Assembly (NCBI RefSeq): GCF_026151205.1
Contig: NC_087075.1
Coordinates: forward strand, 4,500,359-4,564,358
Direction: 5' to 3'
DNA length: 64,000 nucleotides
From: Bolinopsis microptera
Lineage: Eukaryota; Ctenophora; Tentaculata; Lobata; Bolinopsidae
Shown: positions 31,201 to 40,599 of the stretch, piece by piece
How the letters are laid out: each line of letters opens with the position of its first letter
Position numbering within the stretch: position 1 is the stretch's first letter
Position numbers and translations under genes: made by a program
Notes under the pieces: generated by a model
The model's input: only the letters and a program-made list of their open reading frames with translations
Databases searched by the model: none
Told to the model about the DNA's origin: nothing

Positions 31201-34200
31201 CCGACCTGTGCACAGCCCCTGGTTTGGGTACCATTTGTTTGGGGTTAAATTTGAATTCCCGATAAAAACTGTCCTTTTTTTCTTTTAGGAGCGAAACGGG
31301 CCAGCATACTTCGGACCTCGCTTTCGAATTTGACACCCCAAATTTGTCCCGCGGTGGGTTATGTTTCCCGCCTGATTTTGATGAGTTCCACTTTGGGGGG
31401 CTTTCATCTCTAAACCCGTTTGTGGGCCCCGGATTTTCCTTGGTTGGTGCTTACCGAGGTAAGCGCATTTTTTTCCTCATTCCTTCACGGGGGCGCACCC
31501 ACAGCATTTTTTGACCTCGTTCTCTCAGCTTGAAACCCTCGTATTTGTAAAAATTTTGGCACCGAGCGTCTTTTGGAAGGGAAAGTCCTCTTTTCAAACC
31601 CCTTGGTTTTGGGGCCGCTACTAGCTTCAAAATTTGTTGAGAGCTGATTTTCTCATTTAGGGTTTATCGTTCTCGATGGAACAGTCCCGAGAAAACTTTT
31701 GGGGTTTGGTTGTGTTCCGGGGCTCGGGGGGAAAATCCCCAAAATACTACGAGGCCCCGATTTCTTTTTGGGAAGGGGATTTATCCCCGTGTGAAAAGCA
31801 TTTGGGGTTGATCTTTGATGGTGTGGGTTAATAATTTTTTTTTTTTGTCGTACCCCATAGCGCAAACTTAGGCAGTTACTTTAATTGACTATTTAACAGT
31901 TTAGGTTGAATGATCAAAATTATATCGGGACAGAAAACAGTGTGCTGTCTGTACTTTCCCCCTTTTCCCTGGAAAATTTTTTTCTCTCTCCCTTTTTTTC
32001 AACCGTTGATTGGTTTCCCGATGGGGGGGTTCCCGAAGTTTTGACTCACTGCGGTTGTCCTGTTGGTTGCTGGTAAGGGACATTCCTTTGTGGTTTTTCT
32101 GTTCTTCTTTTTCGTTATGAACTTTCCCCGGGCCTCCATTCTCAACGATCTTGGCCCAGGGTACCCTGTTTTGCTTTCCCGTTCCCATCTCGACAGAGGC
32201 CGGTGTGTCACGCCGGGGGGCGTGGGTTCGCCGGAGGCTTTTGGTGAACTGGGAGGGCCTGCGTCGGGCCTCTGGTTTACTTCAAGTGCCTCGATTCGGG
32301 GCCTATTTGAGGAAAATTTCGTTTTTAAATGACTGAAAGGGAATTGACCACCCTTTAGCTCTTCAGCTGTGGTGTGACGGTTTTTTTAGCTTTTTGCCAC
32401 ACTCTTGATGCTTTCTTCGATTTCTTTGGGCCCATCAATTTTCAACTGCCTTCTATTAGCGTATTTGTTGCTCCAACTTTTTTGAAAGCAGTTAGCAAGT
32501 TCACTCTTAATCTGGAGGGCTGAGTCCCGTGTTTGGGCCATAGGTTAGAGTATTGTTTTGTTCATTACGCCTCTCTAATAGGTTTAGGTCGCCTTGTTTT
32601 CACTTTGCTTAAACGGGCTGAGCTTTTTTCGCACTAAAACTCCACTTTTTTTCTGACAGAGGTGACGAATATCAGGGCAGAGATTGCTTTTTGTTTCAGT
32701 ATCCTTTTTTTAAACGAAAAAAACTGTCTTGTAGCACTGCACCCCGCCTTTAAACCCGGCATTGACTGCATTTGTACCCTTTTAGGGGACCCTTGAGGGC
32801 ATACGCCCGCAGGTTTTTCCCTTTCGTTTAAATTTTATGGTTGGCCCGTTAGCGGGTAAAAGGGTCCCGGTATCAGGTGCGCTAAAGAATTCGTGAGGGC
32901 CAAGGGGACCGGGGGGGGTTTTGTTTCCCCTTTTTTTCCTTTTTCTTTTTGTCGACTTTCCCTTTTTTTTCTTTTCGCACTTCTAGTAAGATTTACCTTG
33001 GGGGGGCCAAATGAAAAATTTGGGATCAGTTTACCAACGAGGCCTTCAGGGGTTACGTAGTCGCCCGAAAGTTGGGCTCGGTTGGTAGGGGAAAACGGTG
33101 TGTTTCAAGTAAATTTGCGGGTTAAATTTCTCTGAATCTCACCGGATTTTTGAAAACTATCTAATCGGTTTGTTTCCATACACTGATTACTAAAAACAGA
33201 TCAACCTTTTTTTTCTTTGGGTAAAGGGTCAAGGGGAAATAATTGGAAGGAGTTCCATTTGATCACGTTTTTTGAGTTTTTGATGAGAGATGATAATTTT
33301 ACCGGTCTTGCTTCCTGTACTCACAAATTTTTGAGAGGGCACAAGTTTCTTTTTGTTGAGGAAAACATTGTTTTAAACCCCGAGCCGAGGATGCATCAAA
33401 GTGACAGGGGAAAACTTTTGTTAAATTGGGTGTCTCTTCCCCGGGATCAAGGGGGGTTATTTTTAGAGTGATTGGGAGCCCCTTTTCGGACTGGGATCAG
33501 TGTGGCCCCTTCTTTATCGGCAAAGGGCCATTGGGGTGGTTCGCAGGGGTTTTCTTTGTTGTCGTTTCTGCGTATCTTCGCTTTTTGACTGCGTATATTT
33601 TTTAGGGGGAGTGATTTGGGAGCGTATTTTCTTCTCGTTAGGGAATCCCGGTTTTCGAGTTGCAATCAACGGGTTCATTTGGGGTTCAATAGGGTGACTG
33701 GCTTGGGGGGGAGGCTCGGGAGTGGTGACTTCCTTCGTCAAGGTAGTCCTCCCCTTTTCCCCAGGGGGTTCAACCTTTGCTATGGATTTCTATTTCGTTG
33801 TGAATATCCGTTGAGCTGGTGGCTGGGTTTGCTGGCGCATGATCTGAATCGGTAAATTCGGCGGGGTCGCATTCGCATTTTTTCAATAGGGCCAAAGGGG
33901 GCTCGTCTTGAACTAGGGGGTTCATTCGGGAAAAAACAAGTTAGATTTTGACTCGCCTCGGGAAAACAGTGATTTAAAATGTGTTTCCCAGGCTGACATC
34001 ACTACTTTGTGAATCGACGCTGGGGTTTAACCTCAGGGGGGGATTGAGGTTCTTGGTTCCGATGTGTAGGAACGAAGGAAGGTTACTTTTTTTTTTCTTT
34101 TTAAAATGTATTCTAAGGTTCTTTCGAATGAGTAGATTAGTTGAAGGCCTTGACTTTTTCCCTTGCTTTGTATGGCCCCGACAAGATGGTTGACTTTTCC

Positions 34201-37200
34201 ACAAGTTTTCCATAGACCACCGTTTTCGGGTTCCCTGAGAGGGGAACGGGTTTTTGGGACGGGGAAATTTTTATTTCTGGTAACTTTTGAACATCGGGGC
34301 CCAAAAAGTTCAGGGCACTTTTGGCAGACCGGTGAACATATGGGGATGTTTTCGGGGGGCTTTTTTTTCGGGTTGCAAGATTCCCGAGAGATTTCAGTCC
34401 CCGCCCAGAAAAGAACTTACTTATTCAAAGAGATTTAACACATTCGTGAGGGGCCAAATCCCTGATCAGAACCCTTGTACTGAAGCACCCACTTTGGGGT
34501 GTTTTGTGAAATAACGGACACCCCCTTTTTTTGACACGTATTCTATGAAGGAAAAAACGTCCACCTTTTGGTTCATTTTGTGATCCTTTTGTGGGAATGC
34601 CGCCCGGGCCCCCTGGTAATTGGGGTGGGGAAGGGGACGGCGGGGGTAGAAAATTTTTCAGTGTTTTGCTTCACGTTTCCCCGATCTGAGCGTGGGGACG
34701 GGGGATTTTGGGTCACCATGGTCCAGATAGAAAAAAACCTTTATAAGGTTTCAGGGACCATTGGGGTCAGGGATAACCCCTCTTTTTTCGTGGGTATGTT
34801 TGTCCCCCCTCCGGGGGAATTAGTATAACGGGTAACAGGGGTAGGAGAAAAGCTTCAGGGGCGTAATCGGGAAATTTGGCGAAGGAAAAAATTTAAATTT
34901 GGGCTCTTGATAGGCAGTGAAAAGGTTTTTTATCTTTCGCAATGTGTCTTTTGGTTCCAGCAACCAAATTTTAGCAATCCCAAATTTTGAAGAATGATGT
35001 TTTTAGACATCATGCTTGTTCGGCTTGCTGTTGTACTTCCCAGCGCAAAGTCATCATTCAAAGTTACCGGGGGGGTTGCTTTTTTTTTACCTTCTCCCCC
35101 CAACCAGTGTCATCCGCTCCGAGGTTGGTATTTGACTAACCCCTTTCCCATCCCTCTTTGTCGCGTCATCGTCATCGCAACCGTTTTTTTGATAACCGGG
35201 AGGGGTGTGGCGGGGAGCAAGGTGGGTTTTTTCCATTATTTTTGATCTCTGCGAGCCAGAAACTGTTTGAGTCCGGGATCGCTGTCTGCTTTGTGTTTTT
35301 AACCCCTCCCCCGGCGGGGGGGGAGGTGGAGCCCCGGGGGTATTGATCGCGTGACGTGCGGATGGGTTTTTTTGCATGTCACGACATACGGTTTATCGCC
35401 TAAAAAAGTTGGGTTTTAAGTTTTGAGAGGGGAATGGTGCCGCTTGAAAGGGAGCACACTTCTCACATAGCATGTTTTCCAAATTAACAAGTGTAATGTA
35501 AAGGGCCGGTGCTGACAGCTCTGCTCTCCCGGGAAAAAGGGTTAATTTTGCAGGGGAAGTATTTGCAAATTCCCCCCATTGGGGGGTTAGCACAGGGACC
35601 CCGGGCCCCGGGGGCAGAGGAGCTGTTTGGTCTGCGTGGAAATTTTTTACCTTGTCAGAGCTTATTTTTAATTGCTTTTTCAAGCATTAAGCTAGACACG
35701 TCTGATGTTGGGTAATTTTGTTAGCAGCACATATTATTAAATAGCAAAATAGAACGTGTACACACAGGTGGATAACTCAGTGTACAATATTACACAGAAA
35801 GCACTGCACACATGTGTATGGAAAATGCGGAGTGTAACAAGAGCATAAAATGATCTCGAAACTTCCGCCTTACTCATGGTTATTTTGCAAGGACTCAGCT
35901 GCTCATTATCTTGTGTCCCCTTTCTCATTGCTGTAGTCTCCTTGCTGCTGTTGCTGTAGATTAGCTTTTCACATGTTGTTGTGTTTCCAGCTTCACTTGT
36001 CCTCGGGGAGTTGGAAAGTGAGGTTAGTTTGAGAAACAAAGAACAAGGAATTTTACTGGCACTGGGATCACAGGTTTGTAGTAGTGATAGTGGTTCAGCA
36101 GCAGGGGGGTTAAATGATGGGGGAAGCTTACACTGGTGAGCCAGACTCGGGTGGCTTTTAGGAGAGGAGAGTAGGACCGCCCTTACGGGCGGTACCACCG
36201 AGCCTGGGTAAGGATACGTAGAGAAGGAGGAATAAAGGAGTTGGGGAAAGTAAGAAAGAGGGACTTACTCTCTGATAGGAGGCCCAGGTGGTTTTCAGGA
36301 AGGATTGGGACCTGGGGGCAAGCCCCAGGTACCACCGGGCCCGGGTCTTGCACGTTGTGTTGGAAGGTGATCTTTGTTCTGGAACTTTCTGCACTTTTTG
36401 AAGAGCGGTGAAATTGTAACAAAAGAAACGTGCGCGTGTATATATATTGATGTGACATGTTTTGAAGCTCTTCTAGGTGAGTGTGTATATTGCTCAGGTG
36501 AGATGGAACATGATTAAGCAGAGGAGATAGAATAGATTTAACAATCCAAGCAAGCTTCTCAGAAGGGGAATTTATACAAGACACAATTGGACGTATTTTA
36601 CAATTAGAAATAATATCTACATCTGAAACTAAGACATTATATTATTTCTAATTGTAAAATACGTCCAATTGTGTCTTGTATAAATTCCCCTTCTGAGAAG
36701 CTTGCTTGGATTGTTAAATCTATTCTATCTCCTCTGCTTAATCATGTTCCATCTCACCTGAGCAATATACACACTCACCTAGAAGAGCTTCAAAACATGT
36801 CACATCAACAACTCTCAGGTCTCTCATTCTTCACAGCTGACGTCACAGCACTGTACACAAACATCAACATCAGTGGCTGCATTCAAGACCTCATTACACT
36901 CACCGAAGAACATTGGGAAGACCTCGACACCTGGGGTCTAACACTCACGCACATCCACAAGATCCTTGAATTCGTCTTCACCAACTCATACTTTACATAT
37001 CACTCAAGACTCTACCTCCAGAAAATTGGTCTCTTCATGGGGTGCCAACCATCACCAATAGGAGCGATAGTACGAGTATATATGTTCGAGAGAAGATCGA
37101 TTTACACTGATTTACACGTCTCATTCTACCGGAGATACGTGGATGATGCCGGGAGTCTAGCCAGCTCCAAAGAAGAAGCTCTGAGGATAGTGGAGTCCAT

Positions 37201-38678
37201 CTCAAACGAGGACCCAGACCAGTTGCTCAAATGGGAAATTGACTATCCGGAAAGCCGTCAGGATTTCACCCCATTCCTCGACACCCAGATAAAGATCGAC
37301 GAACAGGGAACACTACACCACAAATTCTACAGAAAGAAGCAGAAAAAGAATATCACACTGCACGCCAACAGCCACCACAATGAGGGAACTAAAGTAGCAA
37401 CCATCAAGAACTTCTACAAAACGGCTGCTTTTTGCTCATCAACACCAGAGTATAAAGAAGAGTCCATGAAGATAGTAGACAACTTGTTGGTCAACAACGG
37501 TTACCAAGACCCACGACGTATAAACAAAACAGGACGACTTCACCCTCTCTCACCTACAACACGTCATAACCCTTCATCATCAAACATACAAGATACCGAC
37601 CACGTAACATGCACTCTACCATTCATCAACGAGCCATTTTCCAAAGAAGTCACTCAATTTGCCCTCTCACACAACTTACCGGTCAAATTCATATTCACAC
37701 CAGGTAAGAAACTCTCAGAGATCTTATGTTCATCACGACCACACGACAAACCACACTGCACCATACCAAACTGTATCATATGTCCACTCATCACAACAAA
37801 TCACGACTGCAAACCAAAATGTGTCATATACAAAGTTACGTGTAAATTATGTCAAGAGCTATATATAGGGGAAACGAGTAGAACAGCACACGATAGATTT
37901 TCAGAGCATCGAAGAGCAGTCAACAGGCCTTTAACCTATCCTGATAATGCGTTGGCTGCTCATTATTCAGAGTTTCACGATAACATAGAACCAGATATTT
38001 CCTTCGATATTTTAGAAATTAACTTATATAGCACCATTAAACGTAAAGTGACAGAAGCTTACTACATTAATTTATTTAAACCTAGTATCAATAACAAAGA
38101 AGAGTGCGAGAAGCTTAAGGGATTTCTTTTACAACATATTCAAAGACAAATTTAAACAAATAGCACACGACCCTGCTGTTCAGTAGATATTATGTACTTG
38201 GACAGAGTGTAAAACGTGTGTACATCACTATTTTCAATGTAATGTACAATACCATTTGATGTAACCTGTATTCAGTGTGTGTAATTTTAATTTAGCATTT
38301 TAACTAGTATAGAAGCATTTATTATATACTAACATTTATAACAATTTTAGCCTGAAGATGGCGTTGACGCCGAAAATTTGCCCTTACTCCTAACTTCCTT
38401 GTTTCACTTGTCCTTGTCTCTTCCAACCGGATAATATCCAGATATCAGTATTTCAATCATGAGACTAATAAACAGCGAACTACTCCGTTATTTGGTACAA
38501 TAGAATATAAAATGATAAAACGATAATATAAAATGATAATAACAATTTAACGTGTTCAACGTTTAAGGTACGAATAGAAGACGGAGTAGCAGTAACGGCT
38601 GACGGAACTGAACTGCTCTCCCACAACATACCCCGGACAGTAGAGGAAATAGAGGAGTTCATGAACAGGTCAAATTAG
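25224..38678 (+). CDS. PEPD: Xaa-Pro dipeptidase (prolidase), last three exons
   Basis: Exons 25,224-25,345, 25,446-25,529 and 38,568-38,678 join in phase with GT-AG introns. They encode the C-terminal part of the M24B metallopeptidase that cleaves X-Pro and X-Hyp dipeptides in the cytosol. Diagnostic blocks are LEEGMVITVEPGVYFGD, whose Glu is a metal ligand, RGTGGVRIEDGVAVT, whose Glu is the second late metal ligand, and the C-terminal PRTVEEIEEFM, all in the order of animal prolidases. The product ends after NRSN, slightly shorter than mammalian PEPD. Upstream exons (roughly the first three quarters of the protein) were not found; a LINE lies immediately 5' of 25,224. The last intron is 13,038 bp and full of Penelope-like elements. 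The donor of the middle exon lies in a 33-bp tandem repeat. Confidence 0.85.
25512..25672 (+). repeat. 33-bp tandem repeat spanning a PEPD 5' splice site, five units
   Basis: Units of TATAGGGGCACTGGAGGGG plus TAAGTAATCACTTT start at about 25,512, 25,545, 25,578, 25,611 and 25,643. Each contains the end of the exon and its donor. Units 1, 3 and 5 have GGGGTAAGT, unit 2 has GGGGCAAGT (GC donor), unit 4 lacks one G. The period is 11 codons, so units 1-4 remain an open frame (repeating VSNHFYRGTGG). Confidence 0.95.
25741..27381 (-). mobile_element. Penelope-like element, minus-strand copy
   Basis: The 1.64 kb is the near-perfect reverse complement of 36,809-38,451. It starts abruptly at 27,381, where similarity to the plus copy stops within CTCTCAGGTCTCTCATTC. 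It ends with a shared 3' trailer containing a GGCG/CGCC hairpin near 25,826. It lies inside the last PEPD intron. Confidence 0.9.
26036..27154 (-). CDS. Penelope-like RT (C-terminal part) plus GIY-YIG endonuclease
   Basis: The frame is open for 372 residues and is identical to the corresponding part of the plus-strand copy. RT: MGCQPSPIGAIV and FYRRYVDDAG with catalytic Asp-Asp. Endonuclease: a CIICPL/CKPKCVIYKVTCKLC cysteine pair, then LYIGETSRTAHDRFSEHRRA, the GIY-YIG core with its conserved Arg and His. The N-terminal RT motifs are present upstream to about 27,380 but in another frame. Confidence 0.85.
   Translation of the reverse strand: MGCQPSPIGAIVRVYMFERRSIYTDLHVSFYRRYVDDAGSLASSKEEALRIVESISNEDPDQLLKWEIDYPESRQDFTPFLDTQIKIDEQGTLHHKFYRKKQKKNITLHANSHHNEGTKVATIKNFYKTAAFCSSTPEYKEESMKIVDNLLVNNGYQDPRRINKTGRLHPLSPTTRHNPSSSNIQDTDHVTCTLPFINEPFSKEVTQFALSHNLPVKFIFTPGKKLSEILCSSRPHDKPHCTIPNCIICPLITTNHDCKPKCVIYKVTCKLCQELYIGETSRTAHDRFSEHRRAVNRPLTYPDNALAAHYSEFHDNIEPDISFDILEINLYSTIKRKVTEAYYINLFKPSINNKEECEKLKGFLLQHIQRQI
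27382..35700. other. degraded or low-accuracy sequence derived from retroelements
   Basis: 27,660-28,900 follows the plus-strand Penelope-like copy (36,880-38,450) block by block but with dense substitutions and indels. Examples are AAGAACATTGGAAGACC near 27,690, TTTCACGATAACATAGAA near 28,470 and TCTCTTCCAACCGG near 28,845. 28,900-31,300 holds a minus-strand LINE endonuclease and linker broken the same way. 31,300-35,700 is unusually rich in G4-G7, C and T homopolymers and has no coherent frames. The pattern is that of uncorrected long-read consensus rather than natural decay; natural decay cannot be excluded. Confidence 0.7.
29889..31300 (-). pseudogene. broken LINE endonuclease fragment inside the low-accuracy block
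   Basis: Frames at 30,849-31,184 and 29,889-30,260 (both minus strand) read like a LINE endonuclease and its linker: AAILGDMNARTG (catalytic Asp/Asn), KYFNLDKDLNLINEYDSPAHG, and a KKEYRAQTRARKGAY linker in another frame. Several frame changes occur between them, including the SVDY/SDHKP region near 30,530-30,720. It is a different family from the LINE at 22.4-25.2 kb. Confidence 0.55.
36143..36346. ncRNA. two tandem copies of a possible structured RNA motif
   Basis: Unit 1 (36,143-36,208) and unit 2 (36,281-36,346) share GGTGG...ACCACC arms, an unpaired purine bulge next to them, a variable outer stem (CTC/GAG in unit 1, GGCCC/GGGCC in unit 2) and a variable inner hairpin (ACCGCCC/GGGCGGT with TTAC loop; ACCTGGGG/CCCCAGGT with GCAAG loop). 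Stem bases change in pairs while the junction text is kept. No known family was recognised and the transcribed strand is unknown. Confidence 0.35.
36448..36807. repeat. 169-bp near-perfect palindrome at the Penelope-like element head
   Basis: 36,448-36,616 is the reverse complement of 36,639-36,807, with a 22-bp spacer. Each arm encodes the same RT segment (IRPIVSCINSPSEKLAW and onward) pointing outward. This is a head-to-head junction of two Penelope-like copies, the left one being cut to this fragment. Confidence 0.95.
36639..38451 (+). mobile_element. Penelope-like element, plus-strand copy, 5'-truncated at the palindrome
   Basis: It carries an intact RT to GIY-YIG frame and the same trailer as the minus copy. 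It starts at the palindrome centre and ends at 38,451 next to the final PEPD exon. Together with the minus copy it forms a 1.64-kb inverted pair about 9.4 kb apart. Confidence 0.9.
36671..38155 (+). CDS. Penelope-like reverse transcriptase plus GIY-YIG endonuclease
   Basis: The frame gives 494 residues from the GTG at 36,671; it is open a little further 5' (NCKIRPIV) until a stop at the palindrome spacer. RT motifs: IRPIVSCINSPSEKLAW, FFTADVTALYTNI (motif A), GCQPSPIGAIV, RRYVDDAGSL (motif C). A linker leads to the cysteine pairs and LYIGETSRTAHDRFSEHRR of the GIY-YIG nuclease. A full Penelope RT needs about 200 more N-terminal residues, which are missing. The order RT then GIY-YIG is that of Penelope/Neptune-type elements. 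Confidence 0.88.
   Translation: MSCINSPSEKLAWIVKSILSPLLNHVPSHLSNIHTHLEELQNMSHQQLSGLSFFTADVTALYTNINISGCIQDLITLTEEHWEDLDTWGLTLTHIHKILEFVFTNSYFTYHSRLYLQKIGLFMGCQPSPIGAIVRVYMFERRSIYTDLHVSFYRRYVDDAGSLASSKEEALRIVESISNEDPDQLLKWEIDYPESRQDFTPFLDTQIKIDEQGTLHHKFYRKKQKKNITLHANSHHNEGTKVATIKNFYKTAAFCSSTPEYKEESMKIVDNLLVNNGYQDPRRINKTGRLHPLSPTTRHNPSSSNIQDTDHVTCTLPFINEPFSKEVTQFALSHNLPVKFIFTPGKKLSEILCSSRPHDKPHCTIPNCIICPLITTNHDCKPKCVIYKVTCKLCQELYIGETSRTAHDRFSEHRRAVNRPLTYPDNALAAHYSEFHDNIEPDISFDILEINLYSTIKRKVTEAYYINLFKPSINNKEECEKLKGFLLQHIQRQI
38460..38567 (+). other. end of the last PEPD intron
   Basis: AT-rich sequence ending in an acceptor (TTCAACGTTTAAG) before GTACGAATAGAAGACG. The pyrimidine tract is weak. 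Confidence 0.5.
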
Positions 38679-38679
38679 A

Positions 38680-39350
38680 AGGGAGTGCTGTGACGTCATT
38701 ATCAGGGGTGCTGTGACGTCATTATCAGACCATTTGACATTGTAGATTTCGGGATTATATGAAGACCGCAATATTAATTGTTTGCTGAATATTTAGTTCT
38801 CTGATTAATATCGCTTGAATTTTTTGCTTACACGCTAATTAAGTTTTTATATGATCAAATGATTCATAGTTATGGCATTGGAACCTTTGAATGAAACCTT
38901 TCTTTGGTCTTATCAAGCTTTGACTTTTAGGCCTTTTCTTGTTAAAAATATTCGCTGTTCATTTCTTCTATTGAACTTTTGTGTTCTGGGGGATAGAGAG
39001 AGAAGCGGGCCATAGATCAGCCAACTGGGTAAAGTTTTGACTAGAAGCTTCAATAATTATTATCCTGATCTATACCCAATTTTAAATATTCAAAATACAA
39101 TAATTGTGGATTATTGCTTTATTGTATACGGTCATTACGGTGCGGCGGTGCTGCTACTACTTTTATTTACTTTTACTTTTAGTTTGAGGTTGTTCAGTTC
39201 AACATTTTTAACCGGACATTAACCTGATATGATATATCAGGTTCTAATGTACCGTCACAATAGTGACTTTAATATATGTAATGATCATTTACAATTTATT
39301 CATACTATTTTTACCAAAACACAGCTACAAACCGCGTTTTACTGATATGT
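38680..39350. other. PEPD downstream region, no gene seen
   Basis: AT-rich 3' flank with a 22-bp tandem duplication (GTGCTGTGACGTCATTATCA at about 38,687 and 38,708). It probably includes the PEPD 3' UTR. No canonical AATAAA was noticed close to the stop. Confidence 0.5.
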
Positions 39351-39364
39351 AAGTTCAAAACGGT

Positions 39365-39470
39365 TTTACATAAACCCTAATCCCAACCCTAACCCTAATC
39401 TAACCATAACCCCGAAGCTATCCATAACCCTTACCACAACCCTAACTCTAACCCGAGCCCTAAACAATCG
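39365..39470. repeat. degenerate telomere-like CCCTAA tract
   Basis: Repeated variants of AACCCTAA, AACCCTAAC and TAACCATAACC over about 100 bp. Similar degenerate tracts in the opposite sense occur at 4,500-4,600 and 61,140-61,220; both contain ATTCGATTGTTTGGGG or its complement, suggesting a dispersed element rather than an old telomere. Confidence 0.6.
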
Positions 39471-39795
39471 AATTCTTGTTTTACTAGCCTGTCACGTGAC
39501 CAAAACGGTTTTTTGCCCCGGCCATATATGATATTACTCTCCAGGGAAGCATTTTTACCCTACGTCATTCGGGGGTGATTCGGAATCAGCGTCCAAAAAT
39601 ACACCGCGACCGATTCAGATCAATTTCATATCCAAAAGGCCTTTTTACAAGAATTTTCTTAAAATTTGGGCGAGCGATTTATTATAGTAGGAGTGGTAAC
39701 ATAATCAATGTCTGATAATTGGATATGCCTAAATTTTTAGGACAGCTTCCTGGTAGTGGTAAGTCTATCATTGATTGACGATGTCAACCCATCGA

Positions 39796-39826
39796 GATCG
39801 TTGCTCTGCGAAGCAGAGCAACGATC
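39796..39826. repeat. 14-bp perfect hairpin with GAA loop
   Basis: GATCGTTGCTCTGC (39,796-39,809) pairs with GCAGAGCAACGATC (39,813-39,826) around GAA, which is TTC on the other strand, as in the hairpins at 13,862-13,919. Confidence 0.85.
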
Positions 39827-39829
39827 GAC

Positions 39830-40520
39830 GAACAAGCATGAAGCAAGAATGAAGAATGCTAGTTCGCGTCGAAGCGGCGAAGTCCTCCAAGTCTATCAGT
39901 GAGCTTACCAATTTTCACAGCTTGCTGAATTAACTCCGCGCGCGCTCGTTAGTTCATTGCATTTGCAATTTTGCACGCTTCAATTATTCCAAGGATGCAA
40001 TTGCACCACGTACCACGTGATACGATTTAGCCAATCAGAGAACAAGAATCCGCAAACTGCAAAGTTATAAAGCTGCACACCTTTATAAATATAAGGCCCA
40101 AAATAAGACTTTTCGCGATAGTTCAAAATCTACGTTGTTTTAAAATTTCCTCCTGGGGAGGAAACGTTATTTTTACAAGGAGAATATTTTGTTGAAAACC
40201 AGACGTTTCTATCTCTTTTATTTTCAAAGCTAAGTTAGGCCCCTACCAGTAAGGTTTCCTGGGCCATAAAACCAACGCACAGTTTAAAGACTTTCGCTTT
40301 CATTTTTAAAAGCTTCCACTTCGACAAAGCATAAATCACCACTATGACCAAATAAGTCAAATTTCAATTTTAAAATACCAAAAGAAACTAGAGAATTTTG
40401 TCAACACAAAAGGGATCTCTGGATAGGGTAGTAAAAACGCAATCTTTGATCTTCACCCTCAAAATCGACTTTTAAAATTTCATACTTTTCCCCATCAAAA
40501 TAAGCTTTATATCAAAAATT
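39830..40520. other. non-coding stretch, no feature seen
   Basis: Mixed-composition DNA without open frames or clear repeats; it leads into the poly-C tracts. Confidence 0.5.
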
Positions 40521-40530
40521 TGACAATATC

Positions 40531-40586
40531 CCCCCCCCCCCCCCCCCCTTTCTGAACTTCCTACACCCCCCCCCCCCCCCCCCCCC
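40531..40586 (+). repeat. two poly-C tracts of about 19 bases
   Basis: C runs near 40,531-40,549 and 40,566-40,586, separated by a TTTCTGAACTTCCTACA spacer. Each is long enough that its length in the assembly is uncertain. Confidence 0.95.
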
Positions 40587-40599
40587 TTTCGTGTGCTCT

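Noticed and set aside
32063-35715. Many short open frames of 60-150 codons
   Set aside because: They lie in the low-accuracy, homopolymer-rich block, overlap on both strands, and show no family motif.
35737-36584. Minus-strand frames near the structured motifs
   Set aside because: Only the first part of one (from 36,584) is real Penelope-like RT; beyond the palindrome arm it runs into non-coding structured sequence.
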